Source: Prosapia bicincta (taxonomy: Eukaryota > Arthropoda > Insecta > Hemiptera > Cercopidae). From it: a stretch of 64,000 nucleotides of DNA. A model generated the notes under the pieces. It did not search any database and had not been told where the DNA came from. It saw nothing but the letters and a program-made list of their open reading frames with translations. The position numbers and the translations under genes were made by a program. This document shows, piece after piece, positions 30,894 through 41,840 of this stretch (position 1 is the stretch's first letter; each line of letters opens with the position of its first letter). Location of the stretch: positions 93,297,765-93,361,764 of the forward strand of contig JBAIZL010000006.1 in the NCBI GenBank assembly GCA_036971475.1, in the 5' to 3' direction.

Positions 30894-33800
30894 GTAAGCA
30901 CATTTCCTTGGTAATTATTTTATATCAGTGTATCATTACCATATCAGTAATCGTTAATATCTTAATTATTAAGTTTATATCCTAATTCCACATTAGATTT
31001 AATTATTGGTTGTATACCCAAAAACTAACAAATTGCAAATTTTGAATAGATTTGAACTCAGATTAACTTTTTAAAATAATACTTCTTGTTTGTTTTAGAA
31101 GTTTAGTAATTCTTTACATTAAAGGACATATTTAGAAGTCTGCTTCTGTAGAGTAATACCCTTTTTTAAAACGTGACTTCACATGATATCCATTCTTACC
31201 TTACAGTCCGGAGGACCTACTAATTAGAAAATATTTGGTAGCATTATTTTATGCGTCTTTAGGATTTTTTAATTAATTCTTTAAATTAATGGATTAGGCC
31301 TTACCTTTTCATGTTTATGATATTATGAGATATTGGTGATTATGAGAATCCTACAATTCCCTCCATATGTTAAAAAAAATTCCCATATTTCCCTAAAACA
31401 ACATAATTATTTTTGGCCCGAATAGTTCATTTTTTTACAAATTTTGGTAGGGATGGGTTTTTGGTTCGCAGTATCAACTGTGACCATACTATGTATACAT
31501 ATATTTAAATACACCTATAAAGTCTCCAGTTAGGATAGGTTTGGTTGGAAGTTTGGTAAATAAGGATAGGTTTGGTTGGAATTTTGGTAAATACGCAGAT
31601 TGCTCACCCCCAAATGCAAGGCACGGAAGGTTACTTTAATATACCTATATTGAAATATACCTATGAAGTATCCAATTAGGATGGATTTGGTTGTTATTTT
31701 ATACAATCTACTAAACCAATATACACATGTAATGCAAGAATTGAGGTAACGTGATGTCACCTGGTGAACAGTATTACTCCGCTGAAGAAGACGTATAATT
31801 AGGTAATTAATAAGTTTCTTTTGCAGGCAATGTTTTGAAGTAATCAATCTTTAAAAACAAAGTAAAACAATAAGAAAGATACACAAAGAGATTTTAATAC
31901 ATCGTTTAGTATGGAATTACATTAAATATATTATATAGCTAGTTCAATTCTCGCCATGGCTCCTGTCGGCGATACTTTTGTGGATTTGTTAAAGTTAGTT
32001 GGGCCTTTTCTTATAAGTATATAATATTTACTTTATATTGTAATGCCCTAAACTAAAGTCTATTTTATAAAGTATTATCTTATTTTACTTTTGTTTGATT
32101 GTGGCTTAACATCGAGACCTACAATGGGCACCGTGCTTTGCAGTGTTTGTAACCCTCATCTCAGTATTAGATAAAATGTTTCTGTATTTTATATCTCTTA
32201 ATCATTTACTCAAGTTCAGTTTTGGTGTGCAAAGACCCAATGATCAGACAGATGATAAACAATAATTATTAATATAGAATATTCAATGTAACTAATTACT
32301 TCTGTTTTTTACAACTTACACTATAACATTAATATTTGTGTTCATAAGAGGACCCAGCGGAAAGTCTTAGATACCAACTCAAAATTCGTCAATATGCTGA
32401 TGCTATATGTCATTTTGTTTTATTTTTCAATAACAACGGCCCTCTACAGCAGCCTCTCTCTCCCTCCCCTGGATCTACCTCTGGTACCAAGAGTAGACAT
32501 AGGTGCCGCAAGCAACTAAGCCAGTTTGTGTCTCATAGCACAAAGCCAGTGTGAGGAATATGTGTTAAAAAGTAGGGATGGGCCGATTCCTAAAATTTTC
32601 GATTCTGATTCTAAAATTTTCCTTTCGATTCTCGATTCTTTCAAGTTATATTAGCTTATATTCTAGTTCTCTAATAATTAATTTAGTTAACATCTTGGTC
32701 ATATGGCAAAACCTTTTAAAAGTTCCATTTTAATGTAATAGGCTACACAAAACCTTCAACCGTGAGAGTGATATCTGTCTATAATATAATTTATTAAGGT
32801 TAAGTTTCGGAGGAATAATACAGTGTTTCTGTTATCCGTCTATTCGCTCAACCGTCATGGCCACGGTTCCGACGGTGACGGTTAATCGAGTTTTTACTGT
32901 ACTTTTTTGTGTTTTGTTCTGACATCTATAAATCAGTGGCAGTAAGACACGTGGGTGAGAGAGAGAGAGAGAGCAAAAGAGAGTATCGAACCCACTCTAG
33001 TGAGAGAGAGAGACGAGCGATGTCAAACGACCAGAAATGGTTACGATCTTGAATGCTGTTGCTTCATAAATAATAATATTTTCGTTTACTTTAATCATTT
33101 AATTCATTCAAATCAACTAATACATAAATAAGACATAGTTGGTAATTAATTATTTTTCCACACAAATATAATAAATTTTGTTTGGTAATAAATTACTCCA
33201 CACGCATATTTTAATAGTTAACAAAATAGGAATCGGAATCGACACTTTTATGAATGAAGAATCGAGTATCGACGATTCCTCGAAACCACCTAGAATCGAC
33301 GATTCCTGGAATCGAGAATCGGAATCGGCCCATCCCTATTAAAAAGTTTTACCAAATGATTTTTGTCAAGAATTTCAATCAAAATAATGAATTTTACAAA
33401 AATAACTCAATATAAATAACAAAATAATTTTTTAATACAGTATCTGCTATTTTTAATAGCTGCTTCTTCAGAATTGTTCAAATATCTAATTTCGGTTGTT
33501 AAAGTATTTACTTAATAAATGCCAAATAATTAAGAAGAAACAGTGGTAAAATATAAATAATATATTTGTTAATCTATTTATAGTAGTTTATTATTTATCA
33601 GATTCTTAATGTTTTAGAGAAATTTTGGAGAATACCATTGCTGTAAAACATCAAAAGCTTAGCGGTCAGGAGCAGTTACTTCTGACTGAACTTTTGGTAT
33701 CTAAAGATAATGAATTGAAAGAAATGCTAAACCTTGCAGCAGAGCAAGCAAAGATCAATACAAAAATGGATATTTTAAAAGCAGAAGTTGAACAGCAAGA

Positions 33801-36800
33801 TCAAGATATACAACAGCTTCAACGACAACTGAAAGAAGCAGAACAAGTTTTGGTAATAAAAACAAACATTTATATCTGTTATATTTGTATAAAACAGTTA
33901 CAAAGTTATGTAATATTTTTGAACGTATAAAAAGAAATTATTGTTATATGACATAAATTTCAGATTAACCACATAAATATCTATAAAAATATACAAACCT
34001 TTTCCTGTAGAAGCTCTAATTTTTTAATGTTAAATGAGAATGATGTTTCAAGATTTACGTCTTTTAGTCAAATGAAACTGTAACTAAAGCAAGTGCTAAG
34101 GTAAGCAATTTTTTACAATCTTTTATATATGTTACAGGGTTGAGTGTACATTAGTAAATCAAATAAAGACGGAAACATTTAATATAAAGCAAATTTTAGT
34201 TCATATAATAATAATATATTATTATACTCTAATCAAGAAATTATATGAAGCAAAGCAGTTAATTAATAATTATTTTAAACAAATTATTTACAGGTTTTAC
34301 ACAATAATTTAATTATAAAAATAATTACAGGTTGTAAAAGTATTCAAATTTTTGTTTAGTTCAAATGTTTTAATTGGTTCCTTCAGCTTCGAACTATCCA
34401 AGTGAAGCTGTATTTTGTTAATTATTTGTTCAGAAGCTTACTAATTTTACTAAACATATCACATTAATAAGATAAAACAAAAAATATAAACTTTGGAAAT
34501 ATTTTTACATATTAAAATGAGATTTTGTTATATCAACTTTATAAATATTTCATTGCCCCTGTTGAATCTGGTAATTTTCAAAAAGGTCTAATTATAATGG
34601 GTTTTGTTTAGGCTACAGCAATTTTTCAAGCAAGGCAGAAACTTCAGTCTATAAATAGAGCGAACAAAAGACCAGTAGCTTCAGAAGAACTAATAAAGTT
34701 TGCTCATCGTATCAGTGCGTCTAATGCAGTGTGTGCTCCTTTAACATGGCAACCTGGAGACCCACGTAGACCATACCCTACGGGTGAGTTAATGATATGT
34801 TCTTCTAAAACATTTCAACAGTTTGATATTTCTCAGTAACACATTTACTGTGACAGTGTAGAGTCATATTTGGAAATTGCCCAATAATTTATCAAGCTGT
34901 TTTATGAAATATCAAGAGCACAGTGGTAGAATAAAAATATTAGAAGCAACCCAAATACCACAAAAATAACTGGTAATACAAATTCCCTAAGATTAAACCC
35001 TTATGTACATTTCAATGACCATGTCATCATCAGAGGGTCTTATTACAAAATTAAATCTAGAAAACAATATGTTACAAACTGGGCTGACCTCTAGAATAGC
35101 AACTTATTTAATAGCAAATTGTTTAAATCTAAGCAGCTATTACACAGATCTAAATATATTACAAAATTACAATCTAGAATACAATAAATAACAAGATGGA
35201 CTGACCAGTCAGTCTAGTTTGTAATTTATCATATTCTAGATTGTAATTTTTTTAATGAAACTCTCTGATGACGACATGGTCATCGAAATATACCTAAGGC
35301 TTTAACTTTAGGTAACGCTATGACTTATTTTTGTAATATTGGAGTTGTTTCCAATATTTTCATTGTAAGCGGTTTTTAAAATCCTGCCAAGGCTCATTTT
35401 GTTTAATTTGATCTTAGATTTCTCATGATGAATTCATTTTCTAAGAGTTGTTGCTACAGCGAACAAAACCTATTTATAAAAAAAAAGATAAACCCAAACC
35501 TCTCTTTATTGGTAAGTTCAACATTTCTTTAAAAAAGTGTAATTCAAGCTAATATTTAATACTTGAATTTTGTAGTCCATTACATTTGGTGAATCAACTT
35601 AAAACAATAATTTATGACTATCCGAACTTTAAATTTAGTAAATTTGTTAAAACTTACTGAGACAGAACGTTTTCGATCGCTATGTGCCGATCTTCATAAG
35701 TGGCTTCTGCTTGGAGATGTTGGGTCAAGCGGTGACGGTTTTAAAGGTAGGTTTTCGATAATATCAAATAGTATGTGTGATTTGTATTGTGTTTGTTCGT
35801 TTAGTATGTTTGTACTTTGTGTTTTTGTGTGTGTAAATTTCATATTGTTCTAGTGTGTTGAGATGTGGTCCTTTTTTGTTGATGTGTAGGATTTCTAGGT
35901 TATGGTAAATGTCTGTGTATTTGTGTCCTGTTTCTTTTATATGATTGTAAAATGTTGAGTTGGTGTTCTGTTTATGTTTCTCGACTCTTTGTTTAAAACT
36001 GCGACCTGTTTGTCCAATGTAGAATTTATTACATTCGTCGCAGTTCAGTTTGTATACGCCTGGTGCTTGTAGTTTATCATTGTTGTGTTGTATTTTGTAT
36101 TGTAACTTGTTATTAGTTTTGTATCCTATTTTTTGAAATTTGCTGGCTATTTTGTTTGTTGTTTTGTTTATGAATGGTAATGTGATGCACTTGTTTTCCC
36201 TGTCTGTAGTGTTAATTTTAATGTTTTGTATTTTGTACCATAGTTTGTCTATTATTGTGGTGTTGTATCCATTTGTGTATGCTTTGTGTAGGCGTATACA
36301 AACTGAACTGCGACGAATGTAATAAATTCTACATTGGACAAACAGGTCGCAGCTTTAAACAAAAAGTCGAGGTACACAAACAGAACACCAACTCAACATT
36401 TTACAATCATATAAAAGAAACAGGACACAAATACACAGACATTTACCATAACCTAGAAATCCTACACATCAACAAAAAAGGACCACATCTCAACACACTA
36501 GAACAATATGAAATTTACAGAGACACAAAAACACAAAGTACAAACATACTAAACGAACAAACACAATACAAATCACACATAGTATTTGATACTATTGAAA
36601 ACCTACCTTTAAAACCGTCACCGCTTGACCCAATATCTCCATGCAGAAGACACTGATGAAGATCGGCACATAGCGATCGAAAACGTTATGTCTCAGTAAG
36701 TTTTAACAAATTTAAAGTTTGGATAGTCATAAACTATTGTTTTAAGTGATTAAAAATATTTAATAGTTTTGTACTCAAAATTTTTGAAACTACATTTTCA

Positions 36801-38398
36801 TAATGGTTTAGAACCTTATCTGGGTTTACCATCAATCTAAATGTCATCAGATTTAACAAAATATTGTTTTTTTTAAATATTTACTTCCTTTCAGTTGACC
36901 TGTGTTGAATGTGATTAAAATATTACATTTTCAACATAAAATTAAATAAAAAGTTAAAGGATTTTAAAAATAATAACAAGAAATAAATATAAAAGTGTAA
37001 ATAATTCAAGTACACCTTTCCTTTAAGAGAATTAAAATTTGATTGGCAAAAAATGTTGGATAATCTTGAGATTTTGATCTTGATACAATGGACACATCAG
37101 CTAATGTTTCTTCAATTTAGACTTAGTTGGGAGGGGGAAGAAAAAAATAGCTAACAAGTTGTCACTTGCCGTGCATGTGACTCAAAATGGCATGTTGTCA
37201 TAGTGTAAAGTTATTGTTTAGAACTGTTTCTGGTCGTGTTTTAAGGTACCAAATTATAAAACTGGTCATATTTCAAGGTATCAAGAATGAAATTCAAATT
37301 TAAGTAATTATTTATTTGGAATAAACTATGGTCAAAAAATAAGTATTATTTAAAAACCTATACTACAAATATTGTTTACCTAATGTAAGAGTTTTGGCTG
37401 TTATGCCTTTGAGGGTGGTTACTTGGTAACTAAATGAACATTAGGTAATAAAATATTTCTGGTTGGAAGTTTTTAATATTATTTATTGTTTGATATTCAT
37501 TCTCGTAATAAATTTAAAGTTTTTTAGGTTTCTTGAATTGACACCAATTTTTAATCAAATTATTTTTTTTTAAAGAGTTGAATTTTTTGTCACAGTGTTT
37601 TAGCTTGTTTTTATATCACATTCATTTTTAACTAGGGAGCATTCTTAAAGTGCACATTCAGGGTTGGTCCTCTTCAGCTACATTTTAGTCAATCTGTCCG
37701 AGATTGAGTTTGATTTACGTACCATTTTGTTTAATTGACACACTCTAGTTTTATTCAAGTACCAATTGTATAGTATTTAAAGTTTACTTAGAAAAAGATG
37801 TTTAAAGAGCAATACCTACACAATATGGCTTAGTTTCATTTTTTACTTAGCAGCTATTTGATTATATTTTTAGCATGGATTGTTTCTTATTCAAAGAAAT
37901 ATTTTTGCAGTCGAAATATTTTGATTCTGGTTTAGAATTTGTGATTGATTCAAATGAAGATCCAGAATTAATTCCTGGTGACTGCTTAGTTAGCAAATAA
38001 AAAATTGCTGTTACATCACTTTGTTCTTGATTGAGATTTTACAAATACGTTTTTATCATTTAAAAGTTAATAAAGTAAAGATAATTTATTTTATCTTTTC
38101 AGATATTGAAATGCGAGTAGGTTACTTGGGGCGAATGAATGATGGTATACCATTGAATGGGCATATGTTGCAGCAACCAAGTGGTCTTGGTGACATGCAC
38201 AGAGCTTTGCCTTCAGGAGCAGAACCTCCAGCGTCACAACAAAACCAATTTGCTTGGCATCCATCGGGCGATATTCACATGGCTGTGGCAGGACAGGGCA
38301 CAGTTCCCATGGATACCAGAAACCATAGTAAAGATACTGAAGATGTGGAAGTTATGTCTACTGATTCCAGTAGCAGCTCATCCAGTGATTCTCAGTGA
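30817..38398 (+). CDS. MED4: Mediator complex subunit 4 (4 coding exons)
   Basis: MED4 is a middle-module subunit of Mediator, the nuclear coactivator linking transcription factors to RNA polymerase II. Exons 30817-30893, 33618-33852, 34612-34783 and 38103-38398 join in frame (780 nt, 259 residues; human is 270). Residues 1-26 match the N-terminal TREKLL helix region. About 40-105 form a coiled coil ([16 protein letters not shown]). Exon 3 holds [20 protein letters not shown] and DPRRPYPT, the family signature. The tail is [19 protein letters not shown]. All borders are GT/AG. A possible 33-nt cassette exon lies in intron 2. Exon 3 is the left breakpoint of the large tandem duplication, so its 3' part and exon 4 recur downstream. 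Confidence 0.95.
31532..31593. repeat. 31-bp direct repeat, 2 units
   Basis: AGGATAGGTTTGGTTGGAAG begins the first unit at 31532 and recurs at 31563 with one change. A weaker relative lies near 31676. It lies in MED4 intron 1. Confidence 0.75.
31600..32564. other. MED4 intron 1, no feature recognised
   Basis: AT-rich intron. A pyrimidine-rich patch at 32445-32475 and a short 22-codon frame with good start context at 31956 are the only departures; neither supports a gene. Confidence 0.35.
32573..33338. mobile_element. hAT-type MITE with perfect 8-bp target duplication
   Basis: A 766-bp non-coding element. TTAAAAAG flanks both sides (32565-32572 and 33339-33346). The inverted ends are TAGGGATGGGCCGATTCC and GGAATCGGCCCATCCCTA, with further CGATTC/GAATCG repeats inward. 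A GA microsatellite lies near 32957-32973. It is located in MED4 intron 1. Confidence 0.92.
33618..33852 (+). CDS. MED4: MED4 coding exon 2
   Basis: It completes codon 26 and encodes residues 27-104. It holds the coiled-coil core, with [18 protein letters not shown] and the strongly conserved [16 protein letters not shown]. The acceptor is TTTTAG; the donor GTAATA is weaker than the others. Confidence 0.95.
34068..34100 (+). CDS. MED4: Candidate 33-nt MED4 cassette exon
   Basis: Eleven in-frame codons ([11 protein letters not shown]) lie between TTTTAG and a strong donor GTAAGC. Exon 2 ends and exon 3 begins in phase 0, so inclusion would add 11 residues without a frame change. Known MED4 proteins run straight from the exon 2 end into ATA(I/V), so this would be a lineage-specific or chance exon. 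There is no transcript evidence. Confidence 0.35.
34612..34783 (+). CDS. MED4: MED4 coding exon 3
   Basis: Residues 105-161 plus one base. It encodes [17 protein letters not shown] and the family signature [20 protein letters not shown]. The acceptor is TTTTGTTTAG and the donor is GTGAGT. The duplication breakpoint at 34729 cuts this exon in the codon region for NAVCAP. Confidence 0.95.
34905..35372. repeat. Inverted-repeat element with hairpin ends
   Basis: The left part (CCTTATGTACATTTCAATGACC, with GGTCAT and TCATCAGAGG nearby) is mirrored at 35262-35300 (CTCTGATGACGACATGGTC then ATCGAAATATACCTAAGG). The outer part AATATTAGAAGCAACCC...CCACAAAAATA is mirrored at about 35330-35365. It is present again at 48359-48825. 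It resembles other foldback elements here but carries no protein. Confidence 0.7.
35565..36740. mobile_element. Inverted pair of Penelope-like 3' ends (unit 1)
   Basis: The left arm (35611-36060) carries a GIY-YIG domain on the minus strand; the right arm (36292-36740) carries the same on the plus strand. They are near-complementary around a spacer of about 230 bases. That spacer continues the minus-strand copy towards its RT (similar to 28320-28560). Both arms end in the block ATGACTATCC / GGATAGTCAT. Confidence 0.88.
36255..36656 (+). pseudogene. GIY-YIG endonuclease domain of Penelope-like element (unit 1)
   Basis: An open 133-codon frame; the real domain begins near 36294 with [20 protein letters not shown]. 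The GIY-YIG pair appears as GVY...FYIG, with the catalytic Arg in GQTGRSF, a CxxC pair typical of PLE nucleases, and [10 protein letters not shown] further on. It lacks an attached RT, so it is a solo 3' fragment in the inverted pair. Confidence 0.85.
36741..37870. other. MED4 intron 3, sparse features
   Basis: AT-rich intron. Near 37406-37450 a block GAGGGTGGTTACTTGGTAAC followed by TGAACATTAGGTAATAAA resembles the solo hairpin end at 4670-4785. Nothing else stands out. Confidence 0.4.
37875..38000 (+). other. 41-residue ORF with acceptor and overlapping poly(A) signal in MED4 intron 3
   Basis: ATG 37875 to TAA 38000. After TTTTTGCAG at 37902-37910 the frame reads [20 protein letters not shown] and ends LVSK. 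AATAAA overlaps the stop (37996-38001). This is the layout of an alternative terminal exon. Spliced from MED4 exon 3 (phase 1) it would end after VEIF; in the open frame it would need a phase-0 donor such as exon 2. Unit 2 preserves it with one Asp-to-Gly change. I do not recognise the protein. Confidence 0.25.
38103..38398 (+). CDS. MED4: MED4 coding exon 4 (last)
   Basis: It completes Asp162 and encodes residues 163-259 plus TGA. It opens [14 protein letters not shown], conserved after the PYPTD motif, and ends with the acidic/serine-rich MED4 tail [16 protein letters not shown]. The acceptor is TTTTCAG. A second, protein-identical copy lies at 51546-51841. Confidence 0.95.
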
Positions 38399-38577
38399 TA
38401 CTAATTATTTGGACGACATGTTGATTGGTGTCAGTAGTAGTTATTCCACAGATCCTCAGTGTAGAAAAATATACTACAAACTTTTAATATATACGAATGA
38501 CTTTATTATAATTAGTCATAATTTGTATCAAATTATGACATCAGTTTGAAAAGTATTTTATAAGTAAAACAACTGTC

Positions 38578-38583
38578 ATTAAA
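38578..38583 (+). terminator. MED4: Candidate MED4 poly(A) signal
   Basis: ATTAAA about 180 bases after the MED4 stop. It is the common variant signal; the assignment is tentative. Confidence 0.3.
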
Positions 38584-39071
38584 AATCCTTTGTACCAAAA
38601 TGATATGAGTTCGATTTCCTGCTGTAAAACCTCGACAAAACCATCTAGTCAGTTTTTTCTCAGAACTATTTCAAATACAAGCTATAAACATAATGGTTAT
38701 CATCTATCTGGCAACACTTTAATTAGAATAGCAAGCAAAACAATTAGGTCATAAAACAAATGAATGAGGGTTGACATCGTATACAAAATGAAGTATAGTA
38801 TGCAGACATGGCTCAATGCAAACTCCACGCTCAAGTCAGTTTTATCTTATAGTTGACGATGAGGGTTTTATTTTAAGTGAATCAAACAGTTTTTTGGTGA
38901 ATTATATTTAGATAAATTTGAGGAAGAATTTATGAGTAAGAAAAGTAAACAGGGTCGGGGTGGATACAAAAGTCTAGGTTATTGTATTCATACAACAAAT
39001 GTAAGTTAGCCAATCTGTATTATGTATTTTTTAGGGATGGGGGTGGTACCACATAATTTATTTAGGCATTA

Positions 39072-40663
39072 CAGTACAGTCTCACTAATCCGGACTTGAT
39101 GGGACCGGACCCTGTCCGGATCAACGAAAGTCCGGATTAGACGGAAAAGCCAAACAAATGCATACAATATGTGTTTTGGGCGGAGAAACATATTAAAATT
39201 GTAATTTTAGTGAAATTGAGGCCTAAATATAGCTATACAGTACAGTATTTCATAGCTTATTTAGCAAAAAATCATGTAATTGTAACAGAAAAGGTATGAC
39301 ATAAATAAATATCAAAGCATCTTTCTCCTTGAATAAATGTATTCACATAAAGTTATTTACACTATACTGTATAAGCCCACAAAAAACTCAAACAAAAATG
39401 AAACTGAAACAAAAATAAACTTTAAACAACTTAGTGAAAAAAGTTCGTAATGTTCTTTTGTTTTAACTATGAATGACGTCGTTTCACAGTACGATCTCGT
39501 AGGCGTTTCAAGGTCAGTAGCTCCGCAGTTGACGTATCAGTTTGTTTCTCAAAGTAGGTCATCAACCCCTGCAGCATTGCAGCCACCCCATCATGAGTTG
39601 GGCTGACCGGTTCGTCTGTGTAGTTTCCTCTTCCGAGCTGTCATTTTCTGCGTTTGCAGTGCACACCGCGACGATTGAGCACTTGATAACCAATGTCATT
39701 ATCATTGATAATCCACTCGGAAATATCAGTGTCTTTCAACCCTCCAATTGTTAAAAATCTGAACAAATTCAGCCAACCCACACTTGCAGTAAAATTAGGG
39801 CCTCCTTTTAACTTTTCATTCAGTTTCAGCGCGATCGTTGCAAATTTACACCCGATAATGGAACACCCTGTTCCCGTTGTTGGCAAAACCAAACATACAA
39901 AGCATCATCTAAGGTTTCATTTTTTGGTTTTTTTTAAAGTGCTTCTGCCGCCTAAACTGTCTTTACTAACCATTTTTGCAAAGAAATCTTCAATTTCCTG
40001 TCGCTTTTTCTCCAATCGGAAACAGTTTGTTTTCCCAGGCCTAACTCTTTTGCAATTTTAGTAAGCGATTCACCTCCATCAATACGAAATAAAGCTTGGA
40101 GTTTTTATTCCATTGTCACTGTCACTGACTTACGTTTAGTCGCCATTTTCACTGAACACTGAACAAGACGTAAATAAAAAACACAGATCAATATCGCACT
40201 AGAATTAAATGACAACTGAGCAGAAATCTTGCGAGAAGCAGTAAAGGTGGCATCCGTCCGACAACACAACTGACCTGACGCCAGACGGATAGACTGTCTA
40301 TCCGTTTAGTCAGCGGTCCTTTATCTCTCTTTTATCGCAAGATGTCTCTGATGTCACGTGCGTTGTAGTGTTGGGAGATCTAATGTGAATATATGTTTTC
40401 AAAGACGTTTTTCCTACTTTAATAGGCAAAAGAAACAAATAATATGGTAAATTCATATTTTAATGAATAAATTATATCATTTGTCTATTAGAGTAGAAAA
40501 CCCCCTTTGAAAAATAACAAATATAGACGTATAAAAATAAATATTTTTGTGGACGGCAGACTGATTGTGCACTGTAAAATACCATAACTAAACAAAAATT
40601 TTGGGCCGTCCGGATTAGCCGGACGTCCGGATCATCGGAGACCGGATTAGCGAGACTGTACTG
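39072..40663 (-). mobile_element. pogo/Tigger-type transposon present only in unit 1 (1592 bp)
   Basis: The ends are inverted repeats CAGTACAGTCTCACTAATCC and, complemented, CAGTACAGTCTCGCTAATCC, with further inverted CCGGAC copies inward. TA flanks both ends (39070-39071 and 40664-40665). The matching position in unit 2 (near 52515) is a clean empty site with a single TA. It encodes an internally deleted transposase on the minus strand. Confidence 0.97.
39470..40146 (-). pseudogene. Tigger-type transposase, internally deleted and broken
   Basis: From the ATG at 40146 it reads MATKRKSVTVTME, then a stop where a Gln is expected, then a Psq/HTH region (LQALFRIDGGESLTKIAKEL). After a frameshift, the CENP-B-type HTH follows (39892-39641), with FTASVGWLNLFRF, running directly into a C-terminal-type tail (NDNDIGYQVLN; then LMTYFEKQTD near 39550). 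The DDE catalytic domain that should lie between them is missing, so the element is non-autonomous. Confidence 0.8.
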
Positions 40664-40665
40664 TA

Positions 40666-41840
40666 GTTTTTTCATTATTAAAATTAGTTTGATCCAGTAA
40701 TGACAACCTTGTCACTATTTCGATTTCTATATCGTTTTTTGGGGGTGAGCTGCATGCCTATAATATTTGTCTTGAAACTAATATGTAAGAAAACGATCAG
40801 TATTTTTTAAAGCTTTTCTGGGGTCCAACATAAACCCTAATTATTAAGTGAACTGCTCAGATACTATCATAAAAATTAATACAAATTCATATCAGGCAAA
40901 TTTTAAGTAGTGCAAAAAATATTAATAATTGTGTAAAAAATTATTTTATATAAGTAATTATTCAATAATAATTAGTTTACTTGAAATAAACCACTATAAA
41001 GTTACATTCCAATGCTTCAAAACGTAGCAAGATAATGTATAGGAAATTTTTGTGCCTAAACATGTTATATTTTGGGAAACAAATTTGAGATTTTCAGGGA
41101 ATCATAAGTTATGGGTAAACCTATCTGTTTACCAAAGGTATTGTTTCAGTTTGTGGTTTAAAAATTTTACTTTGAGTGTTTTTCAAGTAATATTTATTTT
41201 ACAATAAATAAAACTAAATGTTATTAAAGATATATTATAGAGTCGTTGAAAGGAATAGTGGTGTAAGTCAGAGATAATTAGAGGTTTGTTAGAACTTTAA
41301 TTACAAATCACAGGAATGAAAATAAATAATTATCTGTCAATATTACAGTAGTTAAGGGTTCAATATAACTACCCATTTATTTCATTAGTAATTTTTAATT
41401 GTTTAAAATAATTTTCAATTAAAACTTTTGACTTACAGAACTTTCCTTCAAAAATGTATGAATGAAAATGAAATTTAAAAAAAAAACAAAGTATTTAAAA
41501 AAACACAGTATTTTACATAAACATTAAAGAATACAAATTATTTTTTAAGCAAGAGAAGTTATTTTAAAATGAACTTTTACTCGAGGTCAGATTGAGATTC
41601 TGACTGTCTGTTGATAATAGGAGTATCGTCTTAAAGTGGTTCTCCTGATAGATTAGGTAACAAAATAAATTTGCTAAAAAAATATCGTCTAGATTGAAAC
41701 ATACTTTCGGTATGTTATTTAGGGCAACTTCTTACACAACTGTACCAACTTTCAGAACTAGATAATTTTTTTTTTAGCAAACATATTTTGGTATTCGTTT
41801 CATGAACTATGAGTTATCATTCAAACTGGTGACAAATTTA
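40666..41840. other. Duplicated AT-rich sequence, no feature recognised (unit 1)
   Basis: Present in both units (matching 52517-53693). No coding signal or element ends were identified. Confidence 0.4.

Noticed and set aside
31956..32024. 22-codon ORF with a very good start context (GCCATGGC) in MED4 intron 1
   Set aside because: Too short, no recognised peptide, and no clear downstream exon. Kept only as a note.
36650..36700. Canonical hammerhead ribozyme in the Penelope-like end
   Set aside because: CTGATGA, a stem-loop and GAAAAC...GTC are present in order, but extra bases flank stem II, stem I is not clear, and ACTGA/TCAGT pair with each other. Reported only as a resemblance.
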